This document shows, piece after piece, positions 8,221 to 18,987 of a stretch of DNA of 53,852 bases. Under the pieces are notes generated by a model that saw nothing but the letters and a program-made list of their open reading frames with translations, did not search any database and was not told the DNA's origin. How positions within the stretch are numbered: the stretch's first letter is position 1; each line of letters starts with the position of its first letter. Position numbers and translations under genes: made by a program. This DNA comes from Crocinitomicaceae bacterium (lineage in GTDB: Bacteria; Bacteroidota; Bacteroidia; Flavobacteriales_D; Crocinitomicaceae): positions 1-53,852 of the forward strand of contig JAURGK010000016.1 of assembly GCA_030833845.1 (NCBI GenBank). Reading direction: 5' to 3'.

Positions 8221-9547
8221 TGATTACGATTTTTACAGATTTAACTCTTTTTTTATCCGATGATACAACAATGAGTTTGAGTGCTCCGATAAGGACATAC
8301 TCATTGTTTTTTAAAATGCGGCCCGATGTTTCTATGATGAGACCGCCTAAGGTCTCAGCCTCACCACGTGCAAGCTCAATATCTTGTTGGTATTTTTCAC
8401 CAATGATTTTTAGAAAATCATTGAGTGAGGTTCGGCCCTCAAAAATATAGGTGTTTTCAGATTGTTTGGCATACTGAATTTCTGTATCGTCAAATTCATC
8501 GGTTATGTCTCCGACAATTTCTTCTAGGATATCTTCAAGGGTAACGATGCCGCTTGCTCCACCATATTCATCCACAACTACGGCTAGGTGCATTTTCATG
8601 CTTCGGAATTCTTGCAGTAGGTCGTTTATTTTTTTATTCTGCGGAACAAAATAGGGTTTACGCAAAACTTGTTTCCAATTGAAAGCCGCGTCGTGTTCCA
8701 AATGATGCAATAAGTCTTTGATGTATAAAATTCCTATGATATTATCTGGGTTATTTTCAAACACCGGTATGCGAGAATACCCTATTTCAATAATTTGTGC
8801 TAGCACTTCTGTAAAATCTAAGCCCGCCTCAATATCTTCGACCTCTACGCGGGGTGTCATGATTTGGGAAGCTTCTGTTTTACCAAATTTGACAATTCCC
8901 TCCAAAATGCGCTGTTCTTCTTCAGAGCCCGCTTCTGATGCAGTGAGCGCAACGGCTTGCTCTAGTTCATTTTGATCAATTGCAGTGCTTTTTCTCCCCA
9001 ATTGCTGAATAGAATTTGTTCCCCTTACAAGAATCAATTTTAGCCATGAAATCGGAGGAATTTTACTGATTAATCGGAGTGGATTTGCAGCAAATTTACT
9101 GACAGCTAATGGGTTGCGATTTGCAAATATTTTTGGTATGACCTCCCCGAACAGCAATAAAATTAGCGTTATGCCCATTACTTCAATGATAAATCTAATT
9201 GGAGCAAAGGCTTCATTTGGTGGAAAAATATCATTGAGCACAAAAGAACTTAAAATAACAATCCCAACATTTATGAAGTTGTTAAAAATCAGAATAGTAG
9301 CTAATAATTCTTGAGGTTTTGCTAAAAGTTTCAATATGTTTTTAGCGCGTTGACTCGTATCCTTTTTAAGTGCGGCGTTGTCTTTGGGTTTCAAAGAAAA
9401 AAATGCGCTTTCTGATCCCGAGGCAAATGCAGAAAAAAGTAACAACAATACAATGATGAAAAGGTAAAGTAAACTTGCATCACTTATTTGGAGAGTAAAT
9501 CCAAATAAGGATGCATCGAGACTCGGAGGTTCTGTTGCGTTAATCAT
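8213..9547 (-). CDS. gldE: Gliding motility-associated membrane protein GldE (CNNM/CorC-type)
   Basis: A 444-residue inner-membrane protein. Residues about 20-190 form the DUF21/CNNM region with several hydrophobic segments (YLFIIVLLLLFSAFASG; IRFIIEVMGITLILLLFGEVIPK). Two CBS domains follow at about 215-345 (IMTPRVEVEDIEAG; VVVDEYGGASGIVTLEDILEE), then a CorC/HlyC-type C-terminal domain to the end. The architecture equals that of magnesium/cobalt transporters of the CorC family; position between ssb and gldD makes it GldE. Start is 3 bases after ssb. Confidence 0.9.
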   Translation of the reverse strand: MINATEPPSLDASLFGFTLQISDASLLYLFIIVLLLLFSAFASGSESAFFSLKPKDNAALKKDTSQRAKNILKLLAKPQELLATILIFNNFINVGIVILSSFVLNDIFPPNEAFAPIRFIIEVMGITLILLLFGEVIPKIFANRNPLAVSKFAANPLRLISKIPPISWLKLILVRGTNSIQQLGRKSTAIDQNELEQAVALTASEAGSEEEQRILEGIVKFGKTEASQIMTPRVEVEDIEAGLDFTEVLAQIIEIGYSRIPVFENNPDNIIGILYIKDLLHHLEHDAAFNWKQVLRKPYFVPQNKKINDLLQEFRSMKMHLAVVVDEYGGASGIVTLEDILEEIVGDITDEFDDTEIQYAKQSENTYIFEGRTSLNDFLKIIGEKYQQDIELARGEAETLGGLIIETSGRILKNNEYVLIGALKLIVVSSDKKRVKSVKIVIND

Positions 9548-9550
9548 GAA

Positions 9551-9991
9551 TTAAAATGGAAGGTCGTCTGAAGAGTCCGAAGAAATGCCCGTGAGTGGTG
9601 AGGGTGGGTTGGGTTTGCCTTCATTGCCGTAATTGCTTTGTCGGTCTTGATTTTCTGGCCGTGAGAGAATCGTTAGATCTTCGCCAACCACTTCTGTAGC
9701 ATAACGTTGATGTCCCTCTTTATCTGTCCAGGACCTTTTCTTCAATTTCCCTTCAACATAAATTTTAGTCCCTTTACGAAGGTACTTTTCAGCTACTTCT
9801 GCAAGGCCGCGCCACAAAACGATATCGTGCCAATCTGTTGTTTCTTTTTTTTCACCACTCTGTTTGTCGGTATATATTTCAGAGGTGGCTAATGGAAATG
9901 AGGCAACGACCGCACCATTTTCTAGGCGTCTGACATCGGGGTCTTTGCCAAGATTACCAATTAGAATAACTTTATTTATACTGCCGTTCAT
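9551..9991 (-). CDS. ssb: Single-stranded DNA-binding protein
   Basis: Binds single-stranded DNA in replication and repair. The 146 residues begin MNGSINKVILIGNLGKDPDVRRL, the classical OB-fold start, with TDWHDIVLWRGLAEVAEKYLRKG near 52-74. A disordered Pro/Ser linker leads to the acidic tip SDDLPF, the partner-binding tail (usual form DDDIPF). It follows topA by 23 bases and precedes gldE by 3. The ssb-gldE-gldD order is known from flavobacteria; there mutY commonly precedes ssb, whereas here it is topA. Confidence 0.96.
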   Translation of the reverse strand: MNGSINKVILIGNLGKDPDVRRLENGAVVASFPLATSEIYTDKQSGEKKETTDWHDIVLWRGLAEVAEKYLRKGTKIYVEGKLKKRSWTDKEGHQRYATEVVGEDLTILSRPENQDRQSNYGNEGKPNPPSPLTGISSDSSDDLPF

Positions 9992-10014
9992 TTCAATTTT
10001 TCAATCAATAATAG

Positions 10015-12336
10015 TTATTTTTTTCGAATTGTACGTTTTTTCGCAGTTTTGGTTGGTTGATTGGCAGCAATCTGCAAGCATTCCTCGAGGGAAAGCAATT
10101 CTGGCTGGCAATCTTTAGGAAGTTTAAAGTTGTCTTTGCCAATCTTTAGATAGGCGCCGTAGCGACCATTTAATAATTGTACTTCTTTATTTTCATCAAA
10201 GCTTTTAATGACGGCTTTGGCAGCTTCTTCTTGCTTGAGAATATCTAATTCAATGGCACGTTCTAAGCTTATTGACATCGGATCTTCATCTTTCGGTATG
10301 GAGCAAAATCTTTTACCAACCTGAACATATGGACCAAAGCGACCAATATTCACTTTTACTGTTTCATTGAGATACTCACCCAAAATTTTTGGTAGTTCAA
10401 ATAGCTTCAGGGCCTCCTCAAGAGTGATTTGGTGAAGCGATTGATTGGCCTGCAGTGATGCAAATTGTGGTTTTAAGCCATCTGATTTCTCATCTCCAAT
10501 TTGAATCATTGGTCCAAACCTTCCGATGCGTGCAATTACCCTACGGCCACTTTTAGGATCGGTTCCTAATTCACGTTCTCCGGTTGCTCGTTCAGAATGA
10601 GTCAGGGTTTCTTCTACTCGATGGTGAAACGGACCGTAAAATGAATGTAGCATGGCCGTCCAGTCTAGCTGACCATTTGCAATTTCATCAAAAGAAGCCT
10701 CTACTTTTGCCGTGAATTGATAATCGAGAATTTGCTCGAAATGGTCGACCAAAAAATCCGTAACTACCATTCCAATGTCAGTAGGTGACAATTTATTCTT
10801 TTCTTTTCCGGTAGTTTCTGATTTCTCTATGGTTTTTATACCGGTTTGATCGAGCACTAATTGCGTATATTTCCGCAAGGCACCTTCTCTTTCTTTTTTC
10901 TCGACGTAGTTGCGTTTTTGAATGGTTGAAATAGTTGGGGCATAGGTAGATGGCCTACCAATACCTAATTCTTCCAATTTTTTTACAAGTGAAGCTTCTA
11001 CATAACGAGATGGTGGTCGGCTAAACCGTTCAGTGGCCGTGCTTTCTTTGAGTTCCAAAGTTTCCCCATGAGTCACTTTTGGAAGTAGACCTTCGGTCGC
11101 TGCATCTTCAGATTCATCTTCGAGATTCGATTCTAAATAAACCTTCAAAAAACCATCGAATATGATCACCTCTCCTTTTGCTTGGAAGTAGTAGGGCCCT
11201 TGAAGTCCGGAAATTTTTACGGTAGTTCTTTCTAATTGGGCAGGAGCCATTTGACTTGCAATGCCACGTTTCCAAATCAATTCATAGAGGCGTTGTTCAT
11301 CGCGTTCAGCGGTGATTGTTGGACGTGTAAAATCAGTAGGCCGAATGGCTTCATGTGCTTCTTGTGCTCCAGCACTTTTTGTATTGTATTTTGTTGGTTG
11401 TGCATATGCTGAACCATACATGCTTGATATTGCATTTTGAGCTGCATCAAGAGCGGTTTGAGAGAGATTGACAGAATCTGTTCTCATGTAGGTAATGTGA
11501 CCAGCTTCGTATAGTCGTTGGGCTACGCTCATGGTTTTACTTACCGAAAAGCCAAGTTTCAAACTTGCCTCTTGTTGCAGCGTCGAAGTAGTAAATGGAG
11601 CTGCTGGTTTTTTGCTAGCAGGTTTTTGTTGTACCTCCTGTACTGAGAATGTTGCTTTTTGAGCTTCTTCTAACAGTGCCTGTGCTTGCGATAAGTTTGT
11701 TAATTGAGTATTGAGCTCTGCATTCAGGATACCACTTTGGGCCTTAAATTGTCCTTGAACGCGATAAAATCCTTCGCTTTGAAATTTCTCTATTTCTCGT
11801 TCGCGCTCCACAATCAATCGAACCGCTACTGATTGAACCCTTCCTGCTGACAAGCTTGGCCTCACTTTTTTCCACAGCACTGGAGATAGTTCAAAGCCAA
11901 CTATGCGGTCAAGTACCCTTCTGGCCTGTTGGGCATCTACTAGTTCTCTATTAATTTGGCGTGGATTGGCAATCGCCTTGGTTACGGCAGTCTTTGTGAT
12001 CTCATTAAACGTAATGCGCTTGGTGTCCTTTTTTTCCAATTCGAGGGTTTCGTAAAGGTGCCAAGAAATGGCCTCTCCTTCGCGGTCTTCATCGGTGGCA
12101 AGCCATACGGTTTGGGCAGATTTGGCAAGTTTCTTTAGTTCTGATACCACTTGTTTTTTGTCGGGGCTCACTTCATATTGTGGTTTGAAATCAGCTTCTA
12201 AATCGATGGCCAAGCCTTTTTTAGCAAGATCTCGGACATGTCCAAAGCTTGATTTTACAACGAATTCAGATCCGAGATAACCTTCAATGGTTTTGGCTTT
12301 AGCCGGTGACTCAACGATAACAAGATTTTTTGCCAT
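10015..12336 (-). CDS. topA: DNA topoisomerase I
   Basis: Type IA topoisomerase that relaxes negative supercoils. The TOPRIM domain is at the N-terminus (NLVIVESPAKAKTIEGYL, metal site TDEDREGEA at 81-89). The catalytic tyrosine is Tyr283 in HITYMRTDS. The sequence AQEAHEAIRPTDF and the central SLSAGRVQSVAVRL are also typical. The C-terminus has three glycine-rich repeats of the form GRFGPxxQxG (GRFGPMIQIGD, GRFGPYVQVGK, GRYGAYLKIGK) and a basic tail, with no Cys4 zinc ribbons. It heads the topA-ssb-gldE-gldD-folK run. Length 773 residues. Confidence 0.97.
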   Translation of the reverse strand: MAKNLVIVESPAKAKTIEGYLGSEFVVKSSFGHVRDLAKKGLAIDLEADFKPQYEVSPDKKQVVSELKKLAKSAQTVWLATDEDREGEAISWHLYETLELEKKDTKRITFNEITKTAVTKAIANPRQINRELVDAQQARRVLDRIVGFELSPVLWKKVRPSLSAGRVQSVAVRLIVEREREIEKFQSEGFYRVQGQFKAQSGILNAELNTQLTNLSQAQALLEEAQKATFSVQEVQQKPASKKPAAPFTTSTLQQEASLKLGFSVSKTMSVAQRLYEAGHITYMRTDSVNLSQTALDAAQNAISSMYGSAYAQPTKYNTKSAGAQEAHEAIRPTDFTRPTITAERDEQRLYELIWKRGIASQMAPAQLERTTVKISGLQGPYYFQAKGEVIIFDGFLKVYLESNLEDESEDAATEGLLPKVTHGETLELKESTATERFSRPPSRYVEASLVKKLEELGIGRPSTYAPTISTIQKRNYVEKKEREGALRKYTQLVLDQTGIKTIEKSETTGKEKNKLSPTDIGMVVTDFLVDHFEQILDYQFTAKVEASFDEIANGQLDWTAMLHSFYGPFHHRVEETLTHSERATGERELGTDPKSGRRVIARIGRFGPMIQIGDEKSDGLKPQFASLQANQSLHQITLEEALKLFELPKILGEYLNETVKVNIGRFGPYVQVGKRFCSIPKDEDPMSISLERAIELDILKQEEAAKAVIKSFDENKEVQLLNGRYGAYLKIGKDNFKLPKDCQPELLSLEECLQIAANQPTKTAKKRTIRKK

Positions 12337-12352
12337 AAGGAAAATTTGGGGA

Positions 12353-12360
12353 CAAATGTA
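12353..12360 (-). promoter_or_regulatory. -7 box of topA
   Basis: TACATTTG on the minus strand, an exact TAnnTTTG match, 16 bases before the topA ATG. A TTG lies 21 bases further upstream (AAGTTGAATTTTG). It faces the miaB promoter in the 178-base divergent gap. Confidence 0.55.
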
Positions 12361-12466
12361 AAGTTAAAACACTTCAAAATTCAACTTGTTTGATTCAAAA
12401 TTTTCAGTTGTATTACTTAACCTATGGTTATTTTTTAGAATTTGTTTCAATTAAGCTAGCTGACAA

Positions 12467-12498
12467 TTTGTCAGTAGTATGAATTTGCCCTATTTTTG
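12467..12498 (+). promoter_or_regulatory. Promoter of miaB
   Basis: TTTG at 12467-12470, 20-base spacer, TATTTTTG at 12491-12498, followed by CAG. This places the transcription start near 12503 and rules out the ATG at 12479 as translation start, because that codon lies inside the promoter. Confidence 0.65.
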
Positions 12499-12514
12499 CA
12501 GTTCAAGAATTCAA

Positions 12515-13939
12515 ATGGACTCTCAAAACAAAATTATAGACGAATCTATTCAAGGAACTGCCCTTGAAATGACGCAAATAAACAATCCTGAAGCCAAAAA
12601 ACTTTATTTGGAAAGTTACGGTTGTCAGATGAATTTTTCAGACAGTGAGGTGGTGGCCTCTATATTGTCAGATGAAGGTTATCAGACCACACGAAATATA
12701 GATGATGCCGATGTAATTCTGCTCAATACCTGTTCTATTCGTGACAATGCAGAGCAGCGGGTTAGAAACCGATTAACTGAGTTTAAAATTAAAAAAGAAC
12801 GCAATCCGGACTTAGTGGTTGGTATACTTGGTTGTATGGCTGAGCGTCTTAAAAAAAATCTGCTTGAAGAAGAAAAATTAGTCGATTTGGTTGCCGGCCC
12901 CGATGCCTACAGAGATCTTCCGAATTTAATTGTAGAAGTGGGTACGGGCCAAAAAGCAGTCAATGTGCTGCTTTCCCGAGACGAAACTTATGCAGACATT
13001 TCTCCCGTAAGATTAGATCAAGGAGGCATTTCTGCATTTGTCACCATCATGCGTGGTTGTGACAACATGTGTTCTTTTTGTGTGGTGCCATTCACTCGCG
13101 GACGTGAACGCTCCAGAGATCCACAAACGATTGTTTCTGAGTGCCGAGACCTATTTGAACGCGGCTATCGAGAAGTTACCTTACTGGGTCAAAATGTGGA
13201 TTCTTACCGCTGGAATATCAGTGCCAAAGGAGAAATCAAAAACCCTGATCAGCCCACTACCAATTTTGCACAACTCATGGAAATGGTCGCGCTTGTTTCG
13301 CCTTTGTTGCGCGTGCGCTTCAGTACCTCTCACCCCAAAGACATGACAGACGAGGTATTGGAAATCATGGCAAAATATGAAAATATCTGCCCGTACATTC
13401 ACCTACCTGTGCAGTCCGGTAATACAGATGTACTGTATCGCATGAATCGTGGCTATAGCAGAGAGTGGTACCTTGAAAGAATTGAGGCCATCAAACGCAT
13501 AATCCCGGATTGTGCCATATCTACAGATATCATTACAGGCTTTTGCGGTGAAACCGAAGAAGAGCATCAAGATACCTTGAGCCTGATGGATTTGGTCCAA
13601 TATGATTTTGCGTATATGTTCAAATACTCTGAACGCCCCAAAACGTTGGCCGAACGACGCTACGAAGACGACGTTTTGGAGGAAGTTAAAGGGCGACGCC
13701 TCAATGAAATTATTGAAAAACAACTTGCACATTCTTTGGCTTCAAATCAACGATTGGTTGGTTCGGTCCAAAAAGTACTCATTGAAGGACCTTCCAAGCG
13801 ATCTGATGAACATCTGTGCGGAAGAACTGCAAGTAATGTCATGGTTGTCTTTGCCAAGGGCTCAGCCCAAAAAGGACAGTATGTCAATGTGCAAATATCA
13901 GATTGTACCTCTGCTACCTTGATTGGTGAAATAGTATAA
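12515..13939 (+). CDS. miaB: tRNA-2-methylthio-N6-dimethylallyladenosine synthase
   Basis: Radical-SAM methylthiotransferase that adds a methylthio group to i6A37 of tRNAs. The start at 12515 is chosen because it is the first ATG downstream of the -7 box; the product is 474 residues. The N-terminal domain binds an iron-sulfur cluster by Cys37, Cys73 and Cys107. The radical-SAM cluster uses Cys182, Cys186 and Cys189 (GCDNMCSFC). A TRAM domain lies at about 405-474. All six cysteines are present. A 17-base gap separates it from the sigma-54 activator, which may be in the same transcript. Confidence 0.95.
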   Translation: MDSQNKIIDESIQGTALEMTQINNPEAKKLYLESYGCQMNFSDSEVVASILSDEGYQTTRNIDDADVILLNTCSIRDNAEQRVRNRLTEFKIKKERNPDLVVGILGCMAERLKKNLLEEEKLVDLVAGPDAYRDLPNLIVEVGTGQKAVNVLLSRDETYADISPVRLDQGGISAFVTIMRGCDNMCSFCVVPFTRGRERSRDPQTIVSECRDLFERGYREVTLLGQNVDSYRWNISAKGEIKNPDQPTTNFAQLMEMVALVSPLLRVRFSTSHPKDMTDEVLEIMAKYENICPYIHLPVQSGNTDVLYRMNRGYSREWYLERIEAIKRIIPDCAISTDIITGFCGETEEEHQDTLSLMDLVQYDFAYMFKYSERPKTLAERRYEDDVLEEVKGRRLNEIIEKQLAHSLASNQRLVGSVQKVLIEGPSKRSDEHLCGRTASNVMVVFAKGSAQKGQYVNVQISDCTSATLIGEIV

Positions 13940-13956
13940 AGTTAAATCGTCATTCA

Positions 13957-15204
13957 ATGAACGTCCAACAAATCAAACAGCGATTTGGGATCATAGGATC
14001 TGCGCCACTGCTCAATCGAGCACTAGAAATAGCCATGCAGGTTGCACCTACGGATATTTCTGTCTTGGTAACAGGTGAGAGTGGTACGGGTAAAGAGATT
14101 ATTCCACAAGTCATTCATCAATTGAGTGCAAGAAAGCATGGTGAATACATTGCAGTAAACTGCGGAGCCATTCCTGAAGGAACCATCGATTCAGAATTAT
14201 TCGGCCATGAAAAAGGTTCTTTTACAGGAGCACAAGGGAGTCGTCAAGGATATTTTGAGGTAGCCAATGGCGGTACTATCTTTTTAGATGAAGTTGCTGA
14301 ATTACCTATGCAAACCCAAGTAAGACTCTTGCGCGTATTGGAAACGGGCGAGTACATCAGGGTGGGATCTTCAAAGCCACTTAAAACTAATGTTAGAGTA
14401 GTAGCCGCTACCAACGAGAATATGACCAAAGCCATAGCCTCGGGCAAATTTCGTGAAGACTTATACTACCGCTTGAGTACCGTGCCTATCTCTCTGCCAG
14501 CGCTCAGGCAACGATCGGAGGATATCCATTTATTGTTTAGAAAGTTCGCAAATGATTTTGCTGATAAATACAGGATGCCCGCTGTTAAATTAACTGCCCC
14601 GGCAGTAGAATTATTACAGTCTTATCCTTGGCCTGGAAATATCCGACAACTTAAAAATCTTGTCGAACAACTTTCTGTTATAGAAACGGCTCGTGAAATT
14701 GATCCTTTTACCTTGAGTGCTTATTTGACACCTATTGCCGAAAAGTCAAATAGCCTTCAAATCAATGAGCAAGGCCAAGATTCAATCTCTGAAAGGGAAC
14801 TCATGTATAAGTTCCTATTTGACATGAAAAAAGACTTAACCGAGCTTAAAAAACTTGTATTGGACTTGGCAAGTGGTGCTGGGAGTATAGAACTTAATTC
14901 AGATCAAAGTGCAGCGGTTTCTAGATTGTATCAAGAAGTTTATGAACAAGCTCCTGCACGCATGTTACCTCCTACGGTAGCGCACACCGATATGCCATCT
15001 ATTCCCAATGGCAATTTGGTTCATGATGAATATGAAGAACACGAAGAGCTTGAAGAATCTTTAAGTCTTGAAGATCGCGAGCGCGAATTAATTCAAAAAG
15101 CACTTGAAAAGCACCGTGGAAAGCGTAAATATGCCGCACAGGAACTCGGTATTTCCGAGCGCACACTTTATCGCAAAATCAAAGAATTTCAATTAGGGGA
15201 ATGA
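13957..15204 (+). CDS. Sigma-54-dependent transcriptional activator without receiver domain
   Basis: AAA+ activator that opens complexes of RNA polymerase with sigma-54. Walker A is GESGTGKE at 40-47, the sigma-54 contact loop is GSFTGA at 87-92 (usual form GAFTGA), Walker B is GGTIFLDE at 105-112, and the arginine-rich REDLYYRLS follows. The C-terminal 40 residues form a Fis-type helix-turn-helix ([17 protein letters not shown]). A low-complexity Glu-rich linker lies at about 345-375. There is no phosphoacceptor, GAF or PAS domain, so it should act as a constitutive or protein-controlled activator. It overlaps lptE by 4 bases (ATGA), an arrangement I recall as common in Bacteroidota. 415 residues. 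Confidence 0.92.
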   Translation: MNVQQIKQRFGIIGSAPLLNRALEIAMQVAPTDISVLVTGESGTGKEIIPQVIHQLSARKHGEYIAVNCGAIPEGTIDSELFGHEKGSFTGAQGSRQGYFEVANGGTIFLDEVAELPMQTQVRLLRVLETGEYIRVGSSKPLKTNVRVVAATNENMTKAIASGKFREDLYYRLSTVPISLPALRQRSEDIHLLFRKFANDFADKYRMPAVKLTAPAVELLQSYPWPGNIRQLKNLVEQLSVIETAREIDPFTLSAYLTPIAEKSNSLQINEQGQDSISERELMYKFLFDMKKDLTELKKLVLDLASGAGSIELNSDQSAAVSRLYQEVYEQAPARMLPPTVAHTDMPSIPNGNLVHDEYEEHEELEESLSLEDRERELIQKALEKHRGKRKYAAQELGISERTLYRKIKEFQLGE

Positions 15205-15713
15205 TGCGTATAATTCCATTGTTTGTGCTTTTGTTCCTACTTGGTGCCTGCTGGCCCGAGAGTATTTCATTCAGAGATTCGGGAGGAATGCCCGTGGAGT
15301 GGAAAACATTTACAATAGAAAATTTGGAAAATACGGCACCCAATTGCCCACTTTCTTTTGCGCCCCTTCTTACCGAACAACTCAAAGATGGCGTCCAAAA
15401 CAATACCCGACTTTTGTTGAATACAAAGAAAGGTGCGGGAGAAGTGAATATCAGTGGTGTAATAAGTAATTACCAGGTTCAACCTATTGCCATTCAGGGT
15501 GCCGACAATGCCACCAATAATCGCCTTACAATGACCCTTCAGCTCAAAGTAAAAATTACAGCACCTACCGAGGAAGAATGGCAAGTGGTGAGTACTCGTT
15601 TTGCAGATTTCTCTGCAAGTGCAAATTTAGCAGATGTCGAGCAAAAACTATTCGCAGAAATAGCCGCACAAATGGTCCAGGATCTGATCAATAAATTATA
15701 TAGTAATTGGTAA
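15201..15713 (+). CDS. lptE: LPS assembly lipoprotein LptE-like
   Basis: LptE plugs the LptD barrel that inserts lipopolysaccharide in the outer membrane. The 170-residue protein has a lipobox LLGA|C at Cys17, then a short beta-rich domain and a C-terminal helix ([19 protein letters not shown]) typical of LptE. The pattern [21 protein letters not shown] near 20-40 is the family's entry strand in Bacteroidota. The start overlaps the stop of the sigma-54 activator. ATG at 15201 and 15204 are both possible. Sequence conservation is weak, so the call rests on size, lipobox and gene order (before secG). Confidence 0.78.
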   Translation: MMRIIPLFVLLFLLGACWPESISFRDSGGMPVEWKTFTIENLENTAPNCPLSFAPLLTEQLKDGVQNNTRLLLNTKKGAGEVNISGVISNYQVQPIAIQGADNATNNRLTMTLQLKVKITAPTEEEWQVVSTRFADFSASANLADVEQKLFAEIAAQMVQDLINKLYSNW

Positions 15714-15722
15714 ATTAGTGCT

Positions 15723-16505
15723 GTGTTAAGTAAAGAACAACTTCATTTTCAAATACAGGATGCTAGCCGTTGCAGCGGCGCATATCTAACAGATCTCGAA
15801 GACCTACGTTCGGTATATCCCTATGCGTCAACGTTTTCAATTCTGTATCTTAAAACCTTGGCAAATGAAGAAGATGTACGCTTTGCAAAAGCCTTAGAAC
15901 AAAGTGCTTTTGGAATTCAGAACCGAGAAGTACTTTATGACTTATTGAATTCAAAGGTTACCTTGACAAGCCCCCAAGATAGATCTTTAGAGCAAACCTC
16001 AATTGATGCCCAAGAAGTTTTGGTAGAAAAAATCGAACACGATGAACTCGATCAATTGATGCGTGCAGATATGATCAGCAGTGCATATGTTGATCTTACC
16101 TTCACCGAGGAGCTCAAGGCGATTGAAAATGAAATTCCGACAGTGGCCCACCAGGAGCTTGTGGAGGAAGTTCCTGAAGCGAAGGAGCCTCAAATTGACG
16201 AAAAGCTTTCGTTCACGGAGTGGTTGAAATTTCAAGATGCCATCCATGACCAAACTCCTGAGAGTTATCTAAAAGTTGAAAAGCCCAAACAAGAGTTCTA
16301 TTCTCCTGCTAAAAAAGCCAAAGAAAGTTTGAGCAATGAAAATATTCCTGTTTCCGAAACCTTGGCGAAAATATACGTAATGCAAGGCGCTGTATCCAAA
16401 GCAATCAGTGTTTATGAGCAATTAATTTTGCTTAATCCGGAAAAAAAGAGTTTCTTTGCAAACCAAATTAAAGTACTTAAGAAAAACCTCAATATCACGT
16501 CATGA
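15723..16505 (+). CDS. Protein of unknown function with C-terminal TPR-like motif
   Basis: I do not know a named family with confidence. The 260-residue product has no signal peptide. Residues 1-75 look helical and globular (YLTDLEDLRSVYPYASTFSILYL). Residues about 80-200 are acidic and of low complexity. The last 45 residues form a tetratricopeptide-like pair of helices (SETLAKIYVMQGAVSKAISVYEQLILLNP). The reading frame opens with GTG at 15723, 9 bases after the lptE stop; no upstream ATG is in frame. It overlaps secG by 4 bases. Position between lptE and secG suggests an envelope-related cytoplasmic role, which is inference. Confidence 0.85.
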   Translation: MLSKEQLHFQIQDASRCSGAYLTDLEDLRSVYPYASTFSILYLKTLANEEDVRFAKALEQSAFGIQNREVLYDLLNSKVTLTSPQDRSLEQTSIDAQEVLVEKIEHDELDQLMRADMISSAYVDLTFTEELKAIENEIPTVAHQELVEEVPEAKEPQIDEKLSFTEWLKFQDAIHDQTPESYLKVEKPKQEFYSPAKKAKESLSNENIPVSETLAKIYVMQGAVSKAISVYEQLILLNPEKKSFFANQIKVLKKNLNITS

Positions 16506-16801
16506 CCGGTATACTTTCTTTTTTAATCATTGTAGCGAGTGCGTTACTCATTCTAGTAGTTTATGTTCAAAATCCAAAAGGTGGAGGCTTGAGCGCTGAT
16601 TTCGGCGGGGCATCCCAATTGGGCGGTGTGCAAAGAACCAACGAGCTCATCGATAAACTTACATGGGGTTTGGCTGCCGCAATTATGGTTTTTAGCCTTG
16701 GAATTTCTATCAGTCAACCAAAGCCACCAAAGCAAGTGGCTCCACAAACTCAGCAACAAGCGCCTCAGGGTCAGAATCCAGCTCAAAATCCTGCCCAGTA
16801 G
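16502..16801 (+). CDS. secG: Preprotein translocase subunit SecG
   Basis: Small subunit of the SecYEG channel. The 99-residue protein has two hydrophobic segments, at about 3-21 and 52-70, separated by the conserved loop VQNPKGGGLSADFGGASQLGGVQRTNELIDKLTW in pieces. The C-terminal tail is Gln/Pro/Ala-rich and disordered (QQAPQGQNPAQNPAQ). It overlaps the upstream gene by ATGA. A strong terminator follows, so it ends the miaB or sigma-54-activator transcript. Confidence 0.94.
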   Translation: MTGILSFLIIVASALLILVVYVQNPKGGGLSADFGGASQLGGVQRTNELIDKLTWGLAAAIMVFSLGISISQPKPPKQVAPQTQQQAPQGQNPAQNPAQ

Positions 16802-16821
16802 GTTGATTATATCCATTTTGA

Positions 16822-16856
16822 AATGTCAGTATGTCACCCATACTGACATTTTTTTT
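16822..16856 (+). terminator. Terminator after secG
   Basis: AATGTCAGTATG (16822-16833), loop TCACC, CATACTGACATT (16839-16850), then T-run to 16856. A perfect 12-base stem with a long T-run. Confidence 0.9.
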
Positions 16857-16934
16857 GCCCATCTATGAAATTTTGACGCTTTTCAACACTTGGCATGTTT
16901 TTCGAAGTGTCTCATCACAAATAAAAATAATTTT

Positions 16935-17210
16935 ATGTCTATTCAATTCAAACCCTTGGCAGACAGAGTTCTGGTAGAACCTGCGCCAGCAGAGCAAAAA
17001 ACAGCGAGTGGAATCATCATTCCTGACACAGCAAAAGAAAAACCCTTGCGCGGTACTGTTGTAGCGGCTGGGTCTGGAAAAACAGATGAGCCGATGTCCG
17101 TAAAAGTAGGCGATTCAATCCTTTATGGTCAATACGCCGGAACAGAAATTAAAATCGACGGACAGACCTATCTCATCATGAGAGAATCAGATATTTACGG
17201 AATTTTTTAA
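16935..17210 (+). CDS. groS: Co-chaperonin GroES
   Basis: Forms the heptameric lid of GroEL. The start at 16935 gives [20 protein letters not shown], the canonical N-terminus; an ATG 15 codons upstream adds unrelated residues. The mobile loop ([19 protein letters not shown]) and the roof region are present; 91 residues is normal. It is 18 bases from groL. No CIRCE (HrcA) inverted repeat is seen upstream; the AT-rich sequence before the ATG contains TAATTTTA, but a promoter cannot be fixed. Confidence 0.96.
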   Translation: MSIQFKPLADRVLVEPAPAEQKTASGIIIPDTAKEKPLRGTVVAAGSGKTDEPMSVKVGDSILYGQYAGTEIKIDGQTYLIMRESDIYGIF

Positions 17211-17216
17211 TCTTAA

Positions 17217-18869
<1,653 letters not shown>

Positions 18870-18876
18870 GGTATAC

Positions 18877-18897
18877 AAGAGCCTTCGGGCTCTTTTT
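18877..18897 (+). terminator. First terminator after groEL
   Basis: AAGAGCC (18877-18883), UUCG-type tetraloop TTCG, GGCTCTT (18888-18894), then T's to 18897. It lies 7 bases after the groEL stop. The T-run is short (five bases). Confidence 0.75.
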
Positions 18898-18945
18898 CAT
18901 TTCTTTTTTCCCGCTCTTGCGGATAAAGAGAAATGTCTATATAAG

Positions 18946-18973
18946 AGCCACCTTCGGGTGGCTTTCTTTTTTT
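18946..18973 (+). terminator. Second terminator after groEL, overlapping the SRAP promoter
   Basis: AGCCACC (18946-18952), TTCG loop, GGTGGCT (18957-18963), then TTCTTTTTTT. The hairpin has the same core (CCACC-TTCG-GGTGG) as the terminator before prfA at 31702. The -7 box of the next gene begins 2 bases after the T-run. Confidence 0.8.
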
Positions 18974-18982
18974 GTAAATTTG
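18953..18982 (+). promoter_or_regulatory. Promoter of the SRAP gene
   Basis: TAAATTTG at 18975-18982 is an exact TAnnTTTG match. At the right distance upstream (18-base spacer) the only TTG-like word is TTCG at 18953-18956, the loop of the terminator hairpin. The ATG follows after only 5 bases, so the transcript should be leaderless or nearly so. Confidence 0.5.
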
Positions 18983-18987
18983 GAACC

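Noticed and set aside
16857..16934. CIRCE (HrcA) inverted repeat before groES
   Set aside because: No TTAGCACTC-N9-GAGTGCTAA or close variant is present.
18911..18922. CCGC-TCTT-GCGG hairpin between the two groEL terminators
   Set aside because: Four-base stem, no T-run after it on either strand.
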